The notes below the pieces were generated by a model that was not told the origin of the DNA, ran no database searches, and saw only the letters and a program-made list of their open reading frames with translations. 32,965 nucleotides of DNA, from positions 1-32,965 of the forward strand of contig CALQZH010000006.1 in assembly GCA_943349395.1 (NCBI GenBank), given 5' to 3'. Made by a program: the position numbers and the translations under genes. The first letter of the stretch is position 1; every line of letters starts with the position of its first letter. Origin of the DNA: Parcubacteria group bacterium (GTDB lineage Bacteria; Patescibacteriota; Minisyncoccia; UBA6257; UBA11618). Below, in pieces: positions 20,760 through 29,936 of the stretch.

Positions 20760-21326
20760 ATGAAAGACAAGATCGTTTTCGACGTCGAGACCAAGAATTC
20801 CTTCGAGGATGTGGGCGGCAGGGACAACCTGGAAAAGCTCGACGTCTCGGTCGTCTGCGTCTATTCCTATAACCACGACACCTACGCGAGCTATCGCGAG
20901 GGCGAGTGGGAAAAGCTCGCGCCCGTGCTCCAGAACGCCGGGCTCGTGATCGGCTTCGCCATCACCCGCTTCGACCTGCCAGTACTGAAAAAATATTTCC
21001 CCTTCAACGTGATGGCGCTCCCCCGCCTCGACCTTTTGGACGAGATCGAGCTCGCGTACGGCGCGCGCATATCGCTCGACGTGCTCGCGAAAACGAACCT
21101 CGGCACGCAGAAGACGAGCCACGGCCTCCAGGCCATCGAGTTCTACAAGCAGGGCGACTGGGACAGACTGATCGAATACTGCACGCACGACGTGCGCATC
21201 ACGAAGCAATTATACGACCTTATTAGGAAGCAAGGCTTCATCAACATACCGAAGCGGTACACGAACGAGCTCATCAAAGTACCGCTTAATTTGAAGGAAA
21301 TTGAAATACCCGCGACATTATTTTAA
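20760..21326 (+). CDS. DEDD-type 3'-5' exonuclease / RNase H-like (YprB-type) protein
   Basis: IVFDVETKNSFEDVGG (DxE), LVIGFAITRFDLPVLKKYF (second Asp), LIEYCTHDVRITKQLYDLI (YxxxD): exonuclease motifs I-III. Confidence 0.8.
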   Translation: MKDKIVFDVETKNSFEDVGGRDNLEKLDVSVVCVYSYNHDTYASYREGEWEKLAPVLQNAGLVIGFAITRFDLPVLKKYFPFNVMALPRLDLLDEIELAYGARISLDVLAKTNLGTQKTSHGLQAIEFYKQGDWDRLIEYCTHDVRITKQLYDLIRKQGFINIPKRYTNELIKVPLNLKEIEIPATLF

Positions 21327-21357
21327 AAAAAGATGCCCGCACCGGAGAGGTGCGAGC
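21324..21357 (-). terminator. Intrinsic terminator for 21397-21969
   Basis: GCTCGCACC-TCTCC-GGTGCGGGC then ATCTTTTTTT on the minus strand. Confidence 0.75.
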
Positions 21358-21396
21358 AAGGTGGAAAAATGAGCTGAGACCGGAAAGCACTTCCGA

Positions 21397-21969
21397 TCAG
21401 GCAGGAATGGCAGAAGCCTTCTGCCGGGCGGTCAGGCACAGCTCCGGACGGTCGGCCGCCCGCGAGGATGCGAAAAAGACGTGCAAGTCTTTCTGCAACA
21501 GCAGAGCGAGAACCTCGAAACACGGGGCGTTGTACCGCGCGCCATTTTCGATGTAGAGAGGAAATTCTCCCAGATCGGTCCACGCGAACTCATCTGCCGT
21601 CCCGCAACCGGGAGCGATTCCGAAAACGACGATGAAATCGCGAGGCTCGAAGCCGAGAGCCTCGAACAATGCCTGCGCCGGAAGCCGCTCCGTCAAATGG
21701 TCGTGGACAAAGAACGAGAGCGACGAAAGACCGATCAATCCCGTCGGACGGAGCAAGAGGCATGGTTCGGAGGCGGCAACGAACCGCGCGAAGTCATCCT
21801 CGGAAATCCGTCTCGTAACGCCCGATGAGTCAGGCAAGCCGTCATCGGAATCGACAGGAGTAAGGCCGTTCGGAAACATCCGCTGCCAGATCATCCCGCG
21901 CGACCGAACGATCGTGAGGACCAAACTGACCGCCGCGCAACCCAACACCAACCAGCGAAAAGGAGTCAT
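21397..21969 (-). CDS. Hypothetical protein with N-terminal TM segment
   Basis: MTPFRWLVLGCAAVSLVLTIVRSRG start preferred over 22026; own promoter and terminator. Confidence 0.65.
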   Translation of the reverse strand: MTPFRWLVLGCAAVSLVLTIVRSRGMIWQRMFPNGLTPVDSDDGLPDSSGVTRRISEDDFARFVAASEPCLLLRPTGLIGLSSLSFFVHDHLTERLPAQALFEALGFEPRDFIVVFGIAPGCGTADEFAWTDLGEFPLYIENGARYNAPCFEVLALLLQKDLHVFFASSRAADRPELCLTARQKASAIPA

Positions 21970-22058
21970 ATCCGCGTGTCCCTTGTGATCATGGCGATGC
22001 GAGAATGCATCGCGACCGTGTGCCAAGAACCCGAAACAACATCAGGTTCGCCACGTAT

Positions 22059-22087
22059 ATAATAGTTTAAAAATTTGAATTTGTCAA
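22059..22087 (-). promoter_or_regulatory. Canonical promoter of 21397-21969
   Basis: TTGACA (22087-22082), 17 nt, TATTAT (22064-22059). Confidence 0.75.
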
Positions 22088-22094
22088 CTGAATA

Positions 22095-22125
22095 TAAAAG
22101 CCCCGGAGAGAATTTCCCTCCGGGG
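22095..22125 (-). terminator. Intrinsic terminator for 22157-22930
   Basis: CCCCGGAG...CTCCGGGG then CTTTTAT on the minus strand. Confidence 0.75.
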
Positions 22126-22156
22126 ATTCGTAAACGCGTTCCGATCGCACGCCCGC

Positions 22157-22930
22157 CTACCATCCTGACGTGCGCTTTTGTACAACAGCCTCAAAAGCGG
22201 CTCCGGATGACCCCGTAAACTGCGGGACATAGCCGAACGCCAGCTGGGCAAAGCCATGACGCACCTTCGGCAACTGATCCGCCGCAGCGCACGTCCCCTC
22301 CATCTTGATCGCCGCGAGCTTTTCAGCGACCGTGAGCGCTTCGCCCAGGCACGCCTTGAACGTTACGACCGATGACCGGATGAACGCTGCCATAGGGCCC
22401 GGTCCGGGACCGCGCCAATCGCGCAATTCATCGGTCATCTCGACCCTAACCTCGTTCCGAGCCATGCCGACAAGCCAAGGAAGAGTGAAATAGCGAATCT
22501 TGCCTGTGTTGCGCATATCACCCTGGAACTCGGGAACGGATAGACGCACATCGGAATCCTCCTGGCAATCGACATGCAGAAACTGGAACGGATTCCACAT
22601 CTCGCTCGTAGCGTAATTCGGATTGCTGAAGTAAAGATCAGCCCCCCAACGCTGAGGCCGTCCGGCATCACCACCGCTAAATCGGCTGAAGATACCCAGA
22701 AAAGCAAGCTTGGTGTGACATACCTCGCTGTCGGAGCCTAAGTCATTCATGTCGAGCTTGAGCTGGGCACTGGAGCCGATCGCCCACCACGGCAGGCAGA
22801 ACGAGTCCACCATCACGGCCATATGCCTTAATCCGCGGGTGCCGCGCGATCCAGGCACGCCATCTTGAATGGCCTCGCGCGCAACATGCAAGACATCATT
22901 ACGACTCTTCACTGACATTCTGATCACCAT
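22157..22930 (-). CDS. Hypothetical orphan protein
   Basis: ATG at 22930 (MVIRMSVKSRN...) preceded by GGGAGGA SD; own promoter and terminator. Track start is 22957. Confidence 0.65.
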   Translation of the reverse strand: MVIRMSVKSRNDVLHVAREAIQDGVPGSRGTRGLRHMAVMVDSFCLPWWAIGSSAQLKLDMNDLGSDSEVCHTKLAFLGIFSRFSGGDAGRPQRWGADLYFSNPNYATSEMWNPFQFLHVDCQEDSDVRLSVPEFQGDMRNTGKIRYFTLPWLVGMARNEVRVEMTDELRDWRGPGPGPMAAFIRSSVVTFKACLGEALTVAEKLAAIKMEGTCAAADQLPKVRHGFAQLAFGYVPQFTGSSGAAFEAVVQKRTSGW

Positions 22931-23046
22931 CGCACAATCCTCCCGCCTGCCTCGCAATCGCGGCCCCTATAGCCGTCACGCTCCGGAACAATCCGAAACA
23001 TGTGCGATCACTCCGCACGCCAATAATGGAAAGGTACTCTATATAT

Positions 23047-23076
23047 ATTATATCATAAATAATATGATATTGTCAA
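23047..23076 (-). promoter_or_regulatory. Canonical promoter of 22157-22930
   Basis: TTGACA (23076-23071), 18 nt, TATAAT (23052-23047): both hexamers match consensus. Confidence 0.8.
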
Positions 23077-23090
23077 TATATACGCATGAA

Positions 23091-23129
23091 TAAAAACGCC
23101 TCGCATGCACTAGGTACAAGCAAGGCGTT
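23091..23129 (-). terminator. Intrinsic terminator for 23156-23698
   Basis: AACGCCTTGC ... GCGAGGCGTTTTTA on the minus strand. Confidence 0.65.
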
Positions 23130-23155
23130 CGATGATCGAAACCGAAAGCGTCGTC

Positions 23156-23698
23156 TCAACTCATGGCGACGAGGCGCTGAGGAAGTGCGGTAAAGCCGTA
23201 CTTCGGCTCATCGATCTCGTCCCGGAACGCCAGCGGCGCTTCGTAGACATGGATCGTCTTGCCGAGGATCAACGCGAGCCGATCGAAAGGCCCGGTATTG
23301 AACCCTCCCTTTCCGATGCGAAGCGGCACAGTGCCGAGCTGAGCATAGAAATCAACTTCCATATCCGGCCCGTCAACGCTTCCGAAGACCGGCAGAAAGT
23401 CTGTAACTTCCATACCGAGAAGCTGGAAGATGAGCTGGCAATAGATCCGGTCGACCTTATGATCGTTGATCCAGAAGAATCCCTGCCCGACAGCGAACTG
23501 TTGATGTGCATAGAGATTGATTTCCCGCGCACTGCGGAAACGCTCCACATTAGGATCGAAGAACGCATCCTCCATAACGTCGGGGATCTTCTTCTTGACG
23601 AGCGGGACGACGATCCCGAACCAGAGCAGACCGATGATGCAAGCGATGCCGACGCACGCAAGAACGCCGTACATGAGGATATTCAGAATCAGGGACAT
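23156..23698 (-). CDS. Hypothetical protein with N-terminal TM segment
   Basis: MSLILNILMYGVLACVGIACIIGLLWFGIVVPLVKKKI; SD AAAGGAG; own promoter and terminator. Confidence 0.7.
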   Translation of the reverse strand: MSLILNILMYGVLACVGIACIIGLLWFGIVVPLVKKKIPDVMEDAFFDPNVERFRSAREINLYAHQQFAVGQGFFWINDHKVDRIYCQLIFQLLGMEVTDFLPVFGSVDGPDMEVDFYAQLGTVPLRIGKGGFNTGPFDRLALILGKTIHVYEAPLAFRDEIDEPKYGFTALPQRLVAMS

Positions 23699-23771
23699 GG
23701 GGAAACTCCTTTGGGAAAGAGAGGCGCAAGAGCGCCGAAACGTAGGTTTTCAACTATCTGACAACGTCTAT

Positions 23772-23800
23772 AATATAGCACTTAAATAGTAATTTGTCAA
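23772..23800 (-). promoter_or_regulatory. Canonical promoter of 23156-23698
   Basis: TTGACA (23800-23795), 17 nt, TATATT (23777-23772). Confidence 0.7.
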
Positions 23801-23851
23801 TATACCGAAAAATATCATTGATGAGGCGCGTTCAGGTGATATACTGTACGC

Positions 23852-26035
23852 ATGGCAAAGAGACGGGACGACGAGGAAGACGATGAGCTCGAGGAGCGGC
23901 CGCGCAAGAAAAAGAAAGGCAAGGAGAGGGCGCGCCTTTTGGACCACGTCCGGCACGAGATCAAGCGGAGCGTGATCGCCGTGGCGCTCTTCGGCGTGAC
24001 GATCGTCCTCATGCTCGCCCTGTTCGACAAGGCAGGGCCGGCCGGCCACTACCTCTACCTCGGCCTCACGAAATCATTCGGCTGGGGCTACTACCTGCTC
24101 CCCGCGACCACGCTCATACTGGGCGTCGTCTTCATATCCCACCACGAGCTCGAACTCTTGATCCTCCCACTCCTGGGCGGTGCAACGTTCATACTCGCCA
24201 CATTGGGCGGACTCGACGTAATATTCCCGGAAAAAGCCGGGTTCGTAGGCAAGGCTATTGGCATGATCGAAACGCCCTTCGGCTACCAAGCTTCGCTCGT
24301 GATCCTGGGCGGACTTATGATCGCCTCGCTCATCGTGACATTGGATATCCCGCTCCGCATCGCCCCACGCGAGAAGAAAGACGACAAGAAGAAGCTCGAA
24401 GGCGCGGCAGAGAACGGTAAGGACGTCGATGCGGCGGTGACGAAGGCGGAAACGGACACCAAGGCGGCCGCAGCCGAAGAAAAGGCGAAAGGTAAGAAGG
24501 GCGATGTAGACCCGGTCGTCGCCGAGCAGGCGGAACTGCCGAAGATGAACAAGAAGCCCGCGGTATTCGTGGACTACGTGCCGCCGCCCATGTCGCTCCT
24601 CCGATCGTCGATCGAACGGCCCACCGCCGGCGACCTGCGCGCGAACGCGAACATCATCAAGCGCACCATGGAAAGCTTCGGCATATCGGTCGAGATGGGC
24701 GAGATAAACATCGGCCCGAAATTCACCCGCTACACCCTGAAGCCCGCCGAGGGCGTGCGCCTGAACAAGCTCACGGCCCTGGGCCAGGACTTGGCGCTCG
24801 CCTTGGCCGCGCACCCCATCCGCATCGAAGCCCCGATCCCCGGAAAATCTCTCGTGGGCATCGAGGTGCCGAATAAGACTGCCGCGATGGTACGCCTCGG
24901 AAGTCTGCTCGCCTACCCCGAGTTCGCCGAATCTCCACCGCTCTCCGTGATACTCGGCCGCGACGTGACCGGCGAACCGATATCCGTGAACATCGCGAAA
25001 ATGCCGCACATGCTCGTGGCCGGCGCGACCGGTTCCGGAAAGTCCGTGACGATCCACACCTTCATCACCTCACTCCTCTTCAAAAACTCCCCGCAGACGC
25101 TCCAGTTCATCATGATCGACCCGAAGAAGGTCGAGCTCTCCGTATACAACGGCATCCCCCACCTCGCCGCGCCCGTCGTGACCGAGGGCAAGAAGGCCGT
25201 CGGCGTGTTCCGCTGGGCGACGCAGGAAATGGAACGGCGGTATGAGACGCTCTTGAAGGCCGGCTGCCGGGACATAACGGGATACAACGCGAAGAAGAAG
25301 GATGAGCAGATGTCCTACATAGTGATCGTGGTCGACGAGCTCGCGGACCTCATGGTCGCGTACGGCAAGGACATAGAGACCGCGATCGTGCGCATCGCGC
25401 AGATGGCACGCGCGACGGGCATGCACCTCATGCTCGCGACCCAGCGACCGTCGGTCGAGGTTATCACCGGCCTCATCAAGGCGAATATCCCCTGCCGCCT
25501 CGCGCTCCAGGTCGCGAGCCAGATCGACTCGCGCACCATACTCGACTCCGCGGGCGCAGAAAAGCTCTTAGGCGGCGGCGACATGCTGATCGTCTCCTCG
25601 GAATTCTCGAAGCCGAAGCGTCTCCAGGGCGCCTTCATCACCGAGGCCGAGGTGCACGCGGTCGTGGACTTCATAAAGGAAAACAACCAACCGAAGATCG
25701 TCGACGCGGGCCCCGTGCCCACGAACCTGGACGGCCAGCCGCTTCCCACGACACAAGACCTCGCGGTGACGCCCCCGGGCATATCGTTCGACGAATTCTC
25801 CGGAAGCGGCGATGATGATGACCTCTACGACGAGGCGATCGACGTGGTACGCGAGGCGCAGAAGGCGTCGGCATCCCTCCTCCAGCGGCGGCTCAAGGTC
25901 GGCTACGCGCGCGCGGCGCGGCTCCTCGACCTCATGGAAGAGAAGGGCATCATCGGCGCGGGAGATGGCGCGAAGGCGCGCGAGGTATTCCTCGAGAAGA
26001 CGGCCGACGAATTGTCCGCGTCAGACTTCCAATGA
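23852..26035 (+). CDS. ftsK: DNA translocase FtsK/SpoIIIE
   Basis: N-terminal TM helices, MLVAGATGSGKSVTIHTFITSLLF (Walker A), YIVIVVDELADLMVAYGKDIE (Walker B), ATGMHLMLATQRPSVEVITGLIKANIPCRLALQVASQIDSRTILD, C-terminal gamma-like winged helix. Confidence 0.97.
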   Translation: MAKRRDDEEDDELEERPRKKKKGKERARLLDHVRHEIKRSVIAVALFGVTIVLMLALFDKAGPAGHYLYLGLTKSFGWGYYLLPATTLILGVVFISHHELELLILPLLGGATFILATLGGLDVIFPEKAGFVGKAIGMIETPFGYQASLVILGGLMIASLIVTLDIPLRIAPREKKDDKKKLEGAAENGKDVDAAVTKAETDTKAAAAEEKAKGKKGDVDPVVAEQAELPKMNKKPAVFVDYVPPPMSLLRSSIERPTAGDLRANANIIKRTMESFGISVEMGEINIGPKFTRYTLKPAEGVRLNKLTALGQDLALALAAHPIRIEAPIPGKSLVGIEVPNKTAAMVRLGSLLAYPEFAESPPLSVILGRDVTGEPISVNIAKMPHMLVAGATGSGKSVTIHTFITSLLFKNSPQTLQFIMIDPKKVELSVYNGIPHLAAPVVTEGKKAVGVFRWATQEMERRYETLLKAGCRDITGYNAKKKDEQMSYIVIVVDELADLMVAYGKDIETAIVRIAQMARATGMHLMLATQRPSVEVITGLIKANIPCRLALQVASQIDSRTILDSAGAEKLLGGGDMLIVSSEFSKPKRLQGAFITEAEVHAVVDFIKENNQPKIVDAGPVPTNLDGQPLPTTQDLAVTPPGISFDEFSGSGDDDDLYDEAIDVVREAQKASASLLQRRLKVGYARAARLLDLMEEKGIIGAGDGAKAREVFLEKTADELSASDFQ

Positions 26036-26054
26036 ATCTAGAACCTGCCCCGCT

Positions 26055-26082
26055 TTGACTTCAGCCATGCGAGCCCTATACT
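26055..26082 (+). promoter_or_regulatory. Promoter of the RodZ-like gene (leaderless)
   Basis: TTGACT (26055-26060), 16 nt, TATACT (26077-26082), 7 nt before the ATG. Confidence 0.55.
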
Positions 26083-26089
26083 GGAACCG

Positions 26090-26800
26090 ATGGAAACCGC
26101 TTCTCTCAAGGACCTGCTCCGCGAGCATATCGAGCTCAAGGGCCTCACGCCCAAGAAAATCGCCGACCTTGCCGGCATCCCCGAACGCTACGTCGACATG
26201 CTCCTTGAAGGAGACACGGCGAAGCTCCCTCCCGCCCCGTATGTGCACGGATATATCGCGAAGCTTTCGGGAATCCTGAATTTTGACAAGGAGACGATGT
26301 GGCGCTTATATCAGAAGGAGTCGCTCCTTCGGCGCTCGGGAGACCGCGACCGCCTGCCCAATAACCGCTTCGCGGCGCGCAAGGTGACGCGGACATTCGC
26401 GATCGGCGGCGTGGTCGCGGTACTCGCGCTCGCGTGGTTCGGCTACGCCGCATACGACGCGTTCACCCCGCCCTCTCTCGCGATCACGGTGCCGGGAAGC
26501 GAGAGTAGTACGGTGGCCCAACCCACGATCCTCCTCCAGGGGAAGACGGACCCGGCATACACGGTGACCGTGAACGGCAGCGAGCTCTATGTGGCCGCGG
26601 ACGGCACGTTCCAAAAGGAGCTCCGCCTGCAGGAAGGCGTGAACACCGTCGAATTCGCGGCGAAGAAGTTCATGGGACACGAAACGAAAGTTATCCGCCA
26701 CATCGTATACGTGCCGAGCGTACAAGACGTCGCGCCGGAAGCGGAGAGCGTAAAACCGACACCTAAGAAAAATGGCCAAAGCACCAGCACCGCAGAATAA
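26090..26800 (+). CDS. RodZ-like HTH + single TM protein
   Basis: [55 protein letters not shown] (HTH_25-like), one TM segment, C-terminal beta domain. Confidence 0.75.
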   Translation: METASLKDLLREHIELKGLTPKKIADLAGIPERYVDMLLEGDTAKLPPAPYVHGYIAKLSGILNFDKETMWRLYQKESLLRRSGDRDRLPNNRFAARKVTRTFAIGGVVAVLALAWFGYAAYDAFTPPSLAITVPGSESSTVAQPTILLQGKTDPAYTVTVNGSELYVAADGTFQKELRLQEGVNTVEFAAKKFMGHETKVIRHIVYVPSVQDVAPEAESVKPTPKKNGQSTSTAE

Positions 26801-27776
26801 GGAAAAAGGAACGGAACTGCACGACCTCTTGGTGTCGCTCCAGGACAAGTTCGGAGAAGGGTCCGTGATGACCCTGGGCGACGCCCGCAAGGTGAATATC
26901 GAGACGATCCATACCGGCTCGTTCTCGCTTGACCGCGCGCTCGGGGTGAACGGCCTGCCCAAAGGCCGCATCGTGGAAGTATATGGCCCGGAATCGAGCG
27001 GCAAGACGACCTTGGCGCTGAACGTGGTCGCCCAATCGCAGAAGGTAGGTGGAAAGTGCGCGTTCATCGACGCGGAGCACGCGCTCGACCCCGACTATGC
27101 GCAGAAGATCGGCGTGAAGATCAAGGACCTTATCATCTCCCAGCCCGACAATGGCGAGGAGGCGCTGAACATATTAGAAGCGCTCGTACGCTCGGGAATC
27201 ATCGACGTAGTGGTGGTCGACTCGGTCGCGGCGCTGACCCCCAAGGCGGAAATCGAGGGAGAAATGGGTCAGCAGTTCATGGGGCTCCAGGCACGCATGA
27301 TGGCACAGGCCTTGAGGAAGCTCACCGCGATCACCGCGAAGAGCGATACGCTGGTCATTTTCATAAACCAGATACGCATGCAGATCGGCATGATGTTCGG
27401 CAATCCCGAAACGACGCCCGGCGGCCGCGCCCTGAAATTCGCCGCATCCGTGCGGCTCGACGTCCGACGCATCGCGCAGGTGAAGAAGGGCGACGAGGTG
27501 GTCGGCAGCCGCGTACGGGTGAAAGTGGTAAAAAACAAGGTAGCGGCGCCCTTCAAGCTCGCGGAATTCGACATCATGTACGGCGACGGCATCTCATACG
27601 AGGGCGACGTGCTGAACGTCGCGATAACCGAAGGCATCGTCACGAAAGCGGGCTCGACCTACTCGCACGCGGGAACGAAGCTCGGCGTCGGGTTCGACAA
27701 CGCGCGGCTCGCGCTCAAGGAGGATCAGAAAATGCTGAAAGAGCTGGAAAAGAAAATCCGAGAAAAAACCCCGTAA
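26772..27776 (+). CDS. recA: Recombinase RecA
   Basis: [80 protein letters not shown]. Confidence 0.99.
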   Translation: MAKAPAPQNKEKGTELHDLLVSLQDKFGEGSVMTLGDARKVNIETIHTGSFSLDRALGVNGLPKGRIVEVYGPESSGKTTLALNVVAQSQKVGGKCAFIDAEHALDPDYAQKIGVKIKDLIISQPDNGEEALNILEALVRSGIIDVVVVDSVAALTPKAEIEGEMGQQFMGLQARMMAQALRKLTAITAKSDTLVIFINQIRMQIGMMFGNPETTPGGRALKFAASVRLDVRRIAQVKKGDEVVGSRVRVKVVKNKVAAPFKLAEFDIMYGDGISYEGDVLNVAITEGIVTKAGSTYSHAGTKLGVGFDNARLALKEDQKMLKELEKKIREKTP

Positions 27777-27787
27777 GGGGCTTTTTT
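27763..27787. terminator. Bidirectional intrinsic terminator overlapping the recA stop codon
   Basis: AAAAAACCCC-GTAA-GGGGCTTTTTT; the stop TAA (27774-27776) is in the loop. Confidence 0.85.
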
Positions 27788-27805
27788 CTGTCTCGAACGG
27801 TCGTG

Positions 27806-28108
27806 CTAGTTCGTCGTGTAATCGTACGGGAGGAACGCCGGAACCTCCGGTTCGGCATACGTGGCATCCTCACCCAAAAGGGTGTCGTAGGCCGATGCGC
27901 CATACGGGTCGGTAGCGGCGGGATCCGCGTAATACCCCGTCGTATTTGCGGCCATGTCGAGCTTCGTCTCAACGAGAGCGAGACGGCTGTCCAAGATCGC
28001 GAGCCCCATCTCGACGTTCTCGACGCGGCTTCCCACATAGACCACGAGCACGAGGAGGACGAGGAGCGGCACACCGACGATGTAATACAGTCTTTCTTTC
28101 ATATGCAT
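27806..28108 (-). CDS. Small single-TM protein, hypothetical
   Basis: MKERLYYIVGVPLLVLLVLVVYVGSRVENVE; convergent with recA; start may be 28102. Confidence 0.65.
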   Translation of the reverse strand: MHMKERLYYIVGVPLLVLLVLVVYVGSRVENVEMGLAILDSRLALVETKLDMAANTTGYYADPAATDPYGASAYDTLLGEDATYAEPEVPAFLPYDYTTN

Positions 28109-28170
28109 GAATCATACCACGCATCGCGCGCGGTCAATATGGGAAGTTATCCACAGAAAAACGAATGAAG

Positions 28171-28203
28171 TAAAAAAAAACGCGCCCGGAAGAAGCCGGG
28201 CGC
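28171..28203 (-). terminator. Intrinsic terminator for 28211-28492
   Basis: GCGCCCGG-CTTCTT-CCGGGCGC then GTTTTTTTTT on the minus strand. Confidence 0.85.
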
Positions 28204-28210
28204 TGGAAAA

Positions 28211-28492
28211 TCATTCGTCGACATCCTCCCACGGGATTATGCCTTCGAGCATCATCTGCCGCTCGCGCGTCGCGATGAGCCTATCCTTGATATCGATGAG
28301 CTTTTGTTGGTCCCTGATGACCCCCTCCTGAATACCCACGGCCTTCATCATGAGCCAGAGAGTAATCGACTCGAGGCTGAACCGGGAACGGAAGACCGAT
28401 AGGAGGAAAGCCGAAAGGATCATCCCCGCCGATCCCCAGGCGACCCACAGGCTTCCTGCCAATCCGCATACGAACGCCCACATGGCACGCAT
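28211..28492 (-). CDS. Small membrane protein, hypothetical (93 aa)
   Basis: N-terminal hydrophobic MRAMWAFVCGLAGSLWVAWGSAGMILSAFLLSVF; own promoter and terminator. Confidence 0.65.
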   Translation of the reverse strand: MRAMWAFVCGLAGSLWVAWGSAGMILSAFLLSVFRSRFSLESITLWLMMKAVGIQEGVIRDQQKLIDIKDRLIATRERQMMLEGIIPWEDVDE

Positions 28493-28526
28493 CCTTTCCT
28501 GAAGAGTACGGAGGATTCTAGTAGCA

Positions 28527-28556
28527 ATAATGCCATATTTTAAATACTTATGTCAA
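28527..28556 (-). promoter_or_regulatory. Canonical promoter of 28211-28492
   Basis: TTGACA (28556-28551), 18 nt, CATTAT (28532-28527). Confidence 0.65.
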
Positions 28557-28619
28557 GTAAATGAGGGTTATCCACACGCTAAAAAACCGCACGGCGTCAC
28601 AAAATGGTAGGATTATTAT

Positions 28620-29936
28620 ATGAATACATCCCTCATCGAAAAGAATATTGCCGGATTCCTCGCCACGGCGATCGTTATGATGACCTGCATGATCCCCGGC
28701 CCGCGCGCGCATGCAGGCCTGCCGACAGGAGAAGAAATCAAGGCTGAAATAGAAGCTCTGAAAAAACTCTTCGAAAAGGATCTGGAAATTTTAAAAGAAG
28801 CCGGCGGCACCGCACGCTCGCACGGGGAATACACAAGCAACCTCGTGAAGAGCACTGTGGCTGATAACCCGACGCTCAATGCACCTGCAGAAATAAGCGC
28901 CCTGGAAGATACCGCTAAAAAACTGAAAGATATGGCCACCGCGATAGACAAACGGGTAGGAAAAGGAAATGAAGCGATAGAACAGGTAAAAAAGACGCTG
29001 ATGGAAGTCACTAACTGGGAGGTAAAAAATAAGGCGATAGAGAACGCGGAAAAGGAAGCGATAAGGTTACTCAACGAACTCAACAAGGCTAGACTCCTAC
29101 CCGATGGAAGCCCCGAAGAAAAGCGATATAAATTCAATGAGCTTATAAGGATAGCAGAGCTTAGAGTCGAAGCGGAAAGAGCCCTACAAGGAGCGAAAGA
29201 TGCAGCCAAAGACCAACTCAAGGTAGTACGCGACGAAGCAAAAAAGGTACGGGATCTCCCTCAGACATGGAGAGATATCGTGAACACCATAAGAGGAACT
29301 ATTAATACAATACAATTGGCTCTAACGAGACAACTCAAAGCCCTCCTCGATGCGAAAAATGCATTCTTCGCGCGGCAAAATACCACTATGGCGGCACGAA
29401 TGTTATTACAAATGAAGGAGATGAGCGCACGAACGGCCGCGCAGGCAGCCGAACAGACACGGCGGGCGCTTTTAATAGCGCGCACGCAAGCGCGGATACT
29501 GGCGGACATGACACGAATATACCGAGAACAGATATCGGCCGCGATCGCAGCGGGATATACATGGCTAAAAGGAACAGGAGTAGCCCTCATCCCGAAATCA
29601 GTAGCCCGTATAGCTGCGGGGTCCGCGCAATTAGCCGGAGCAATAGTCGCGGGACTCGCCATCGGATGCGAAAGTCTCTATGGCGACTACGCAAAAGCAA
29701 CGGTCAATATAGAAATAGAATGCGGAGCGGAGCGGATATGCGCGGGCATGACGAGAACCGCGCAAATGGCGGGAATGCCAGCTCCTAAATGCGATGGGAG
29801 GACGCTCGCAGAAATAACAGCCGACCTACTCGCGAAGAAAAGGGATGGGGAAGCCGCAATAAACAGCTTCAACCTCGCATGCGCCTCGACCGGACTCGTA
29901 GACAAGCTCGAAATGGCGACGTTGAGGTGCGATTAA
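28620..29936 (+). CDS. Secreted, coiled-coil-rich hypothetical protein
   Basis: Signal peptide MNTSLIEKNIAGFLATAIVMMTCMIPGPRAHAG, long charged helical segments, a late hydrophobic stretch (SAQLAGAIVAGLAIG) and a Cys-rich C-terminus. Confidence 0.75.
   Translation: MNTSLIEKNIAGFLATAIVMMTCMIPGPRAHAGLPTGEEIKAEIEALKKLFEKDLEILKEAGGTARSHGEYTSNLVKSTVADNPTLNAPAEISALEDTAKKLKDMATAIDKRVGKGNEAIEQVKKTLMEVTNWEVKNKAIENAEKEAIRLLNELNKARLLPDGSPEEKRYKFNELIRIAELRVEAERALQGAKDAAKDQLKVVRDEAKKVRDLPQTWRDIVNTIRGTINTIQLALTRQLKALLDAKNAFFARQNTTMAARMLLQMKEMSARTAAQAAEQTRRALLIARTQARILADMTRIYREQISAAIAAGYTWLKGTGVALIPKSVARIAAGSAQLAGAIVAGLAIGCESLYGDYAKATVNIEIECGAERICAGMTRTAQMAGMPAPKCDGRTLAEITADLLAKKRDGEAAINSFNLACASTGLVDKLEMATLRCD

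Noticed and set aside
24074-25057. 327-aa minus-strand ORF
   Set aside because: Antisense to ftsK; Arg/Gly/Glu-rich shadow ORF.
26341-26356. Possible third copy of the GCGACCGC palindrome core
   Set aside because: Only the 8-nt core matches; no complementary arms, and it is inside the RodZ-like coding sequence.
27056-28168. 370-aa plus-strand ORF
   Set aside because: Overlaps recA in another frame and runs through the recA terminator; not credible.
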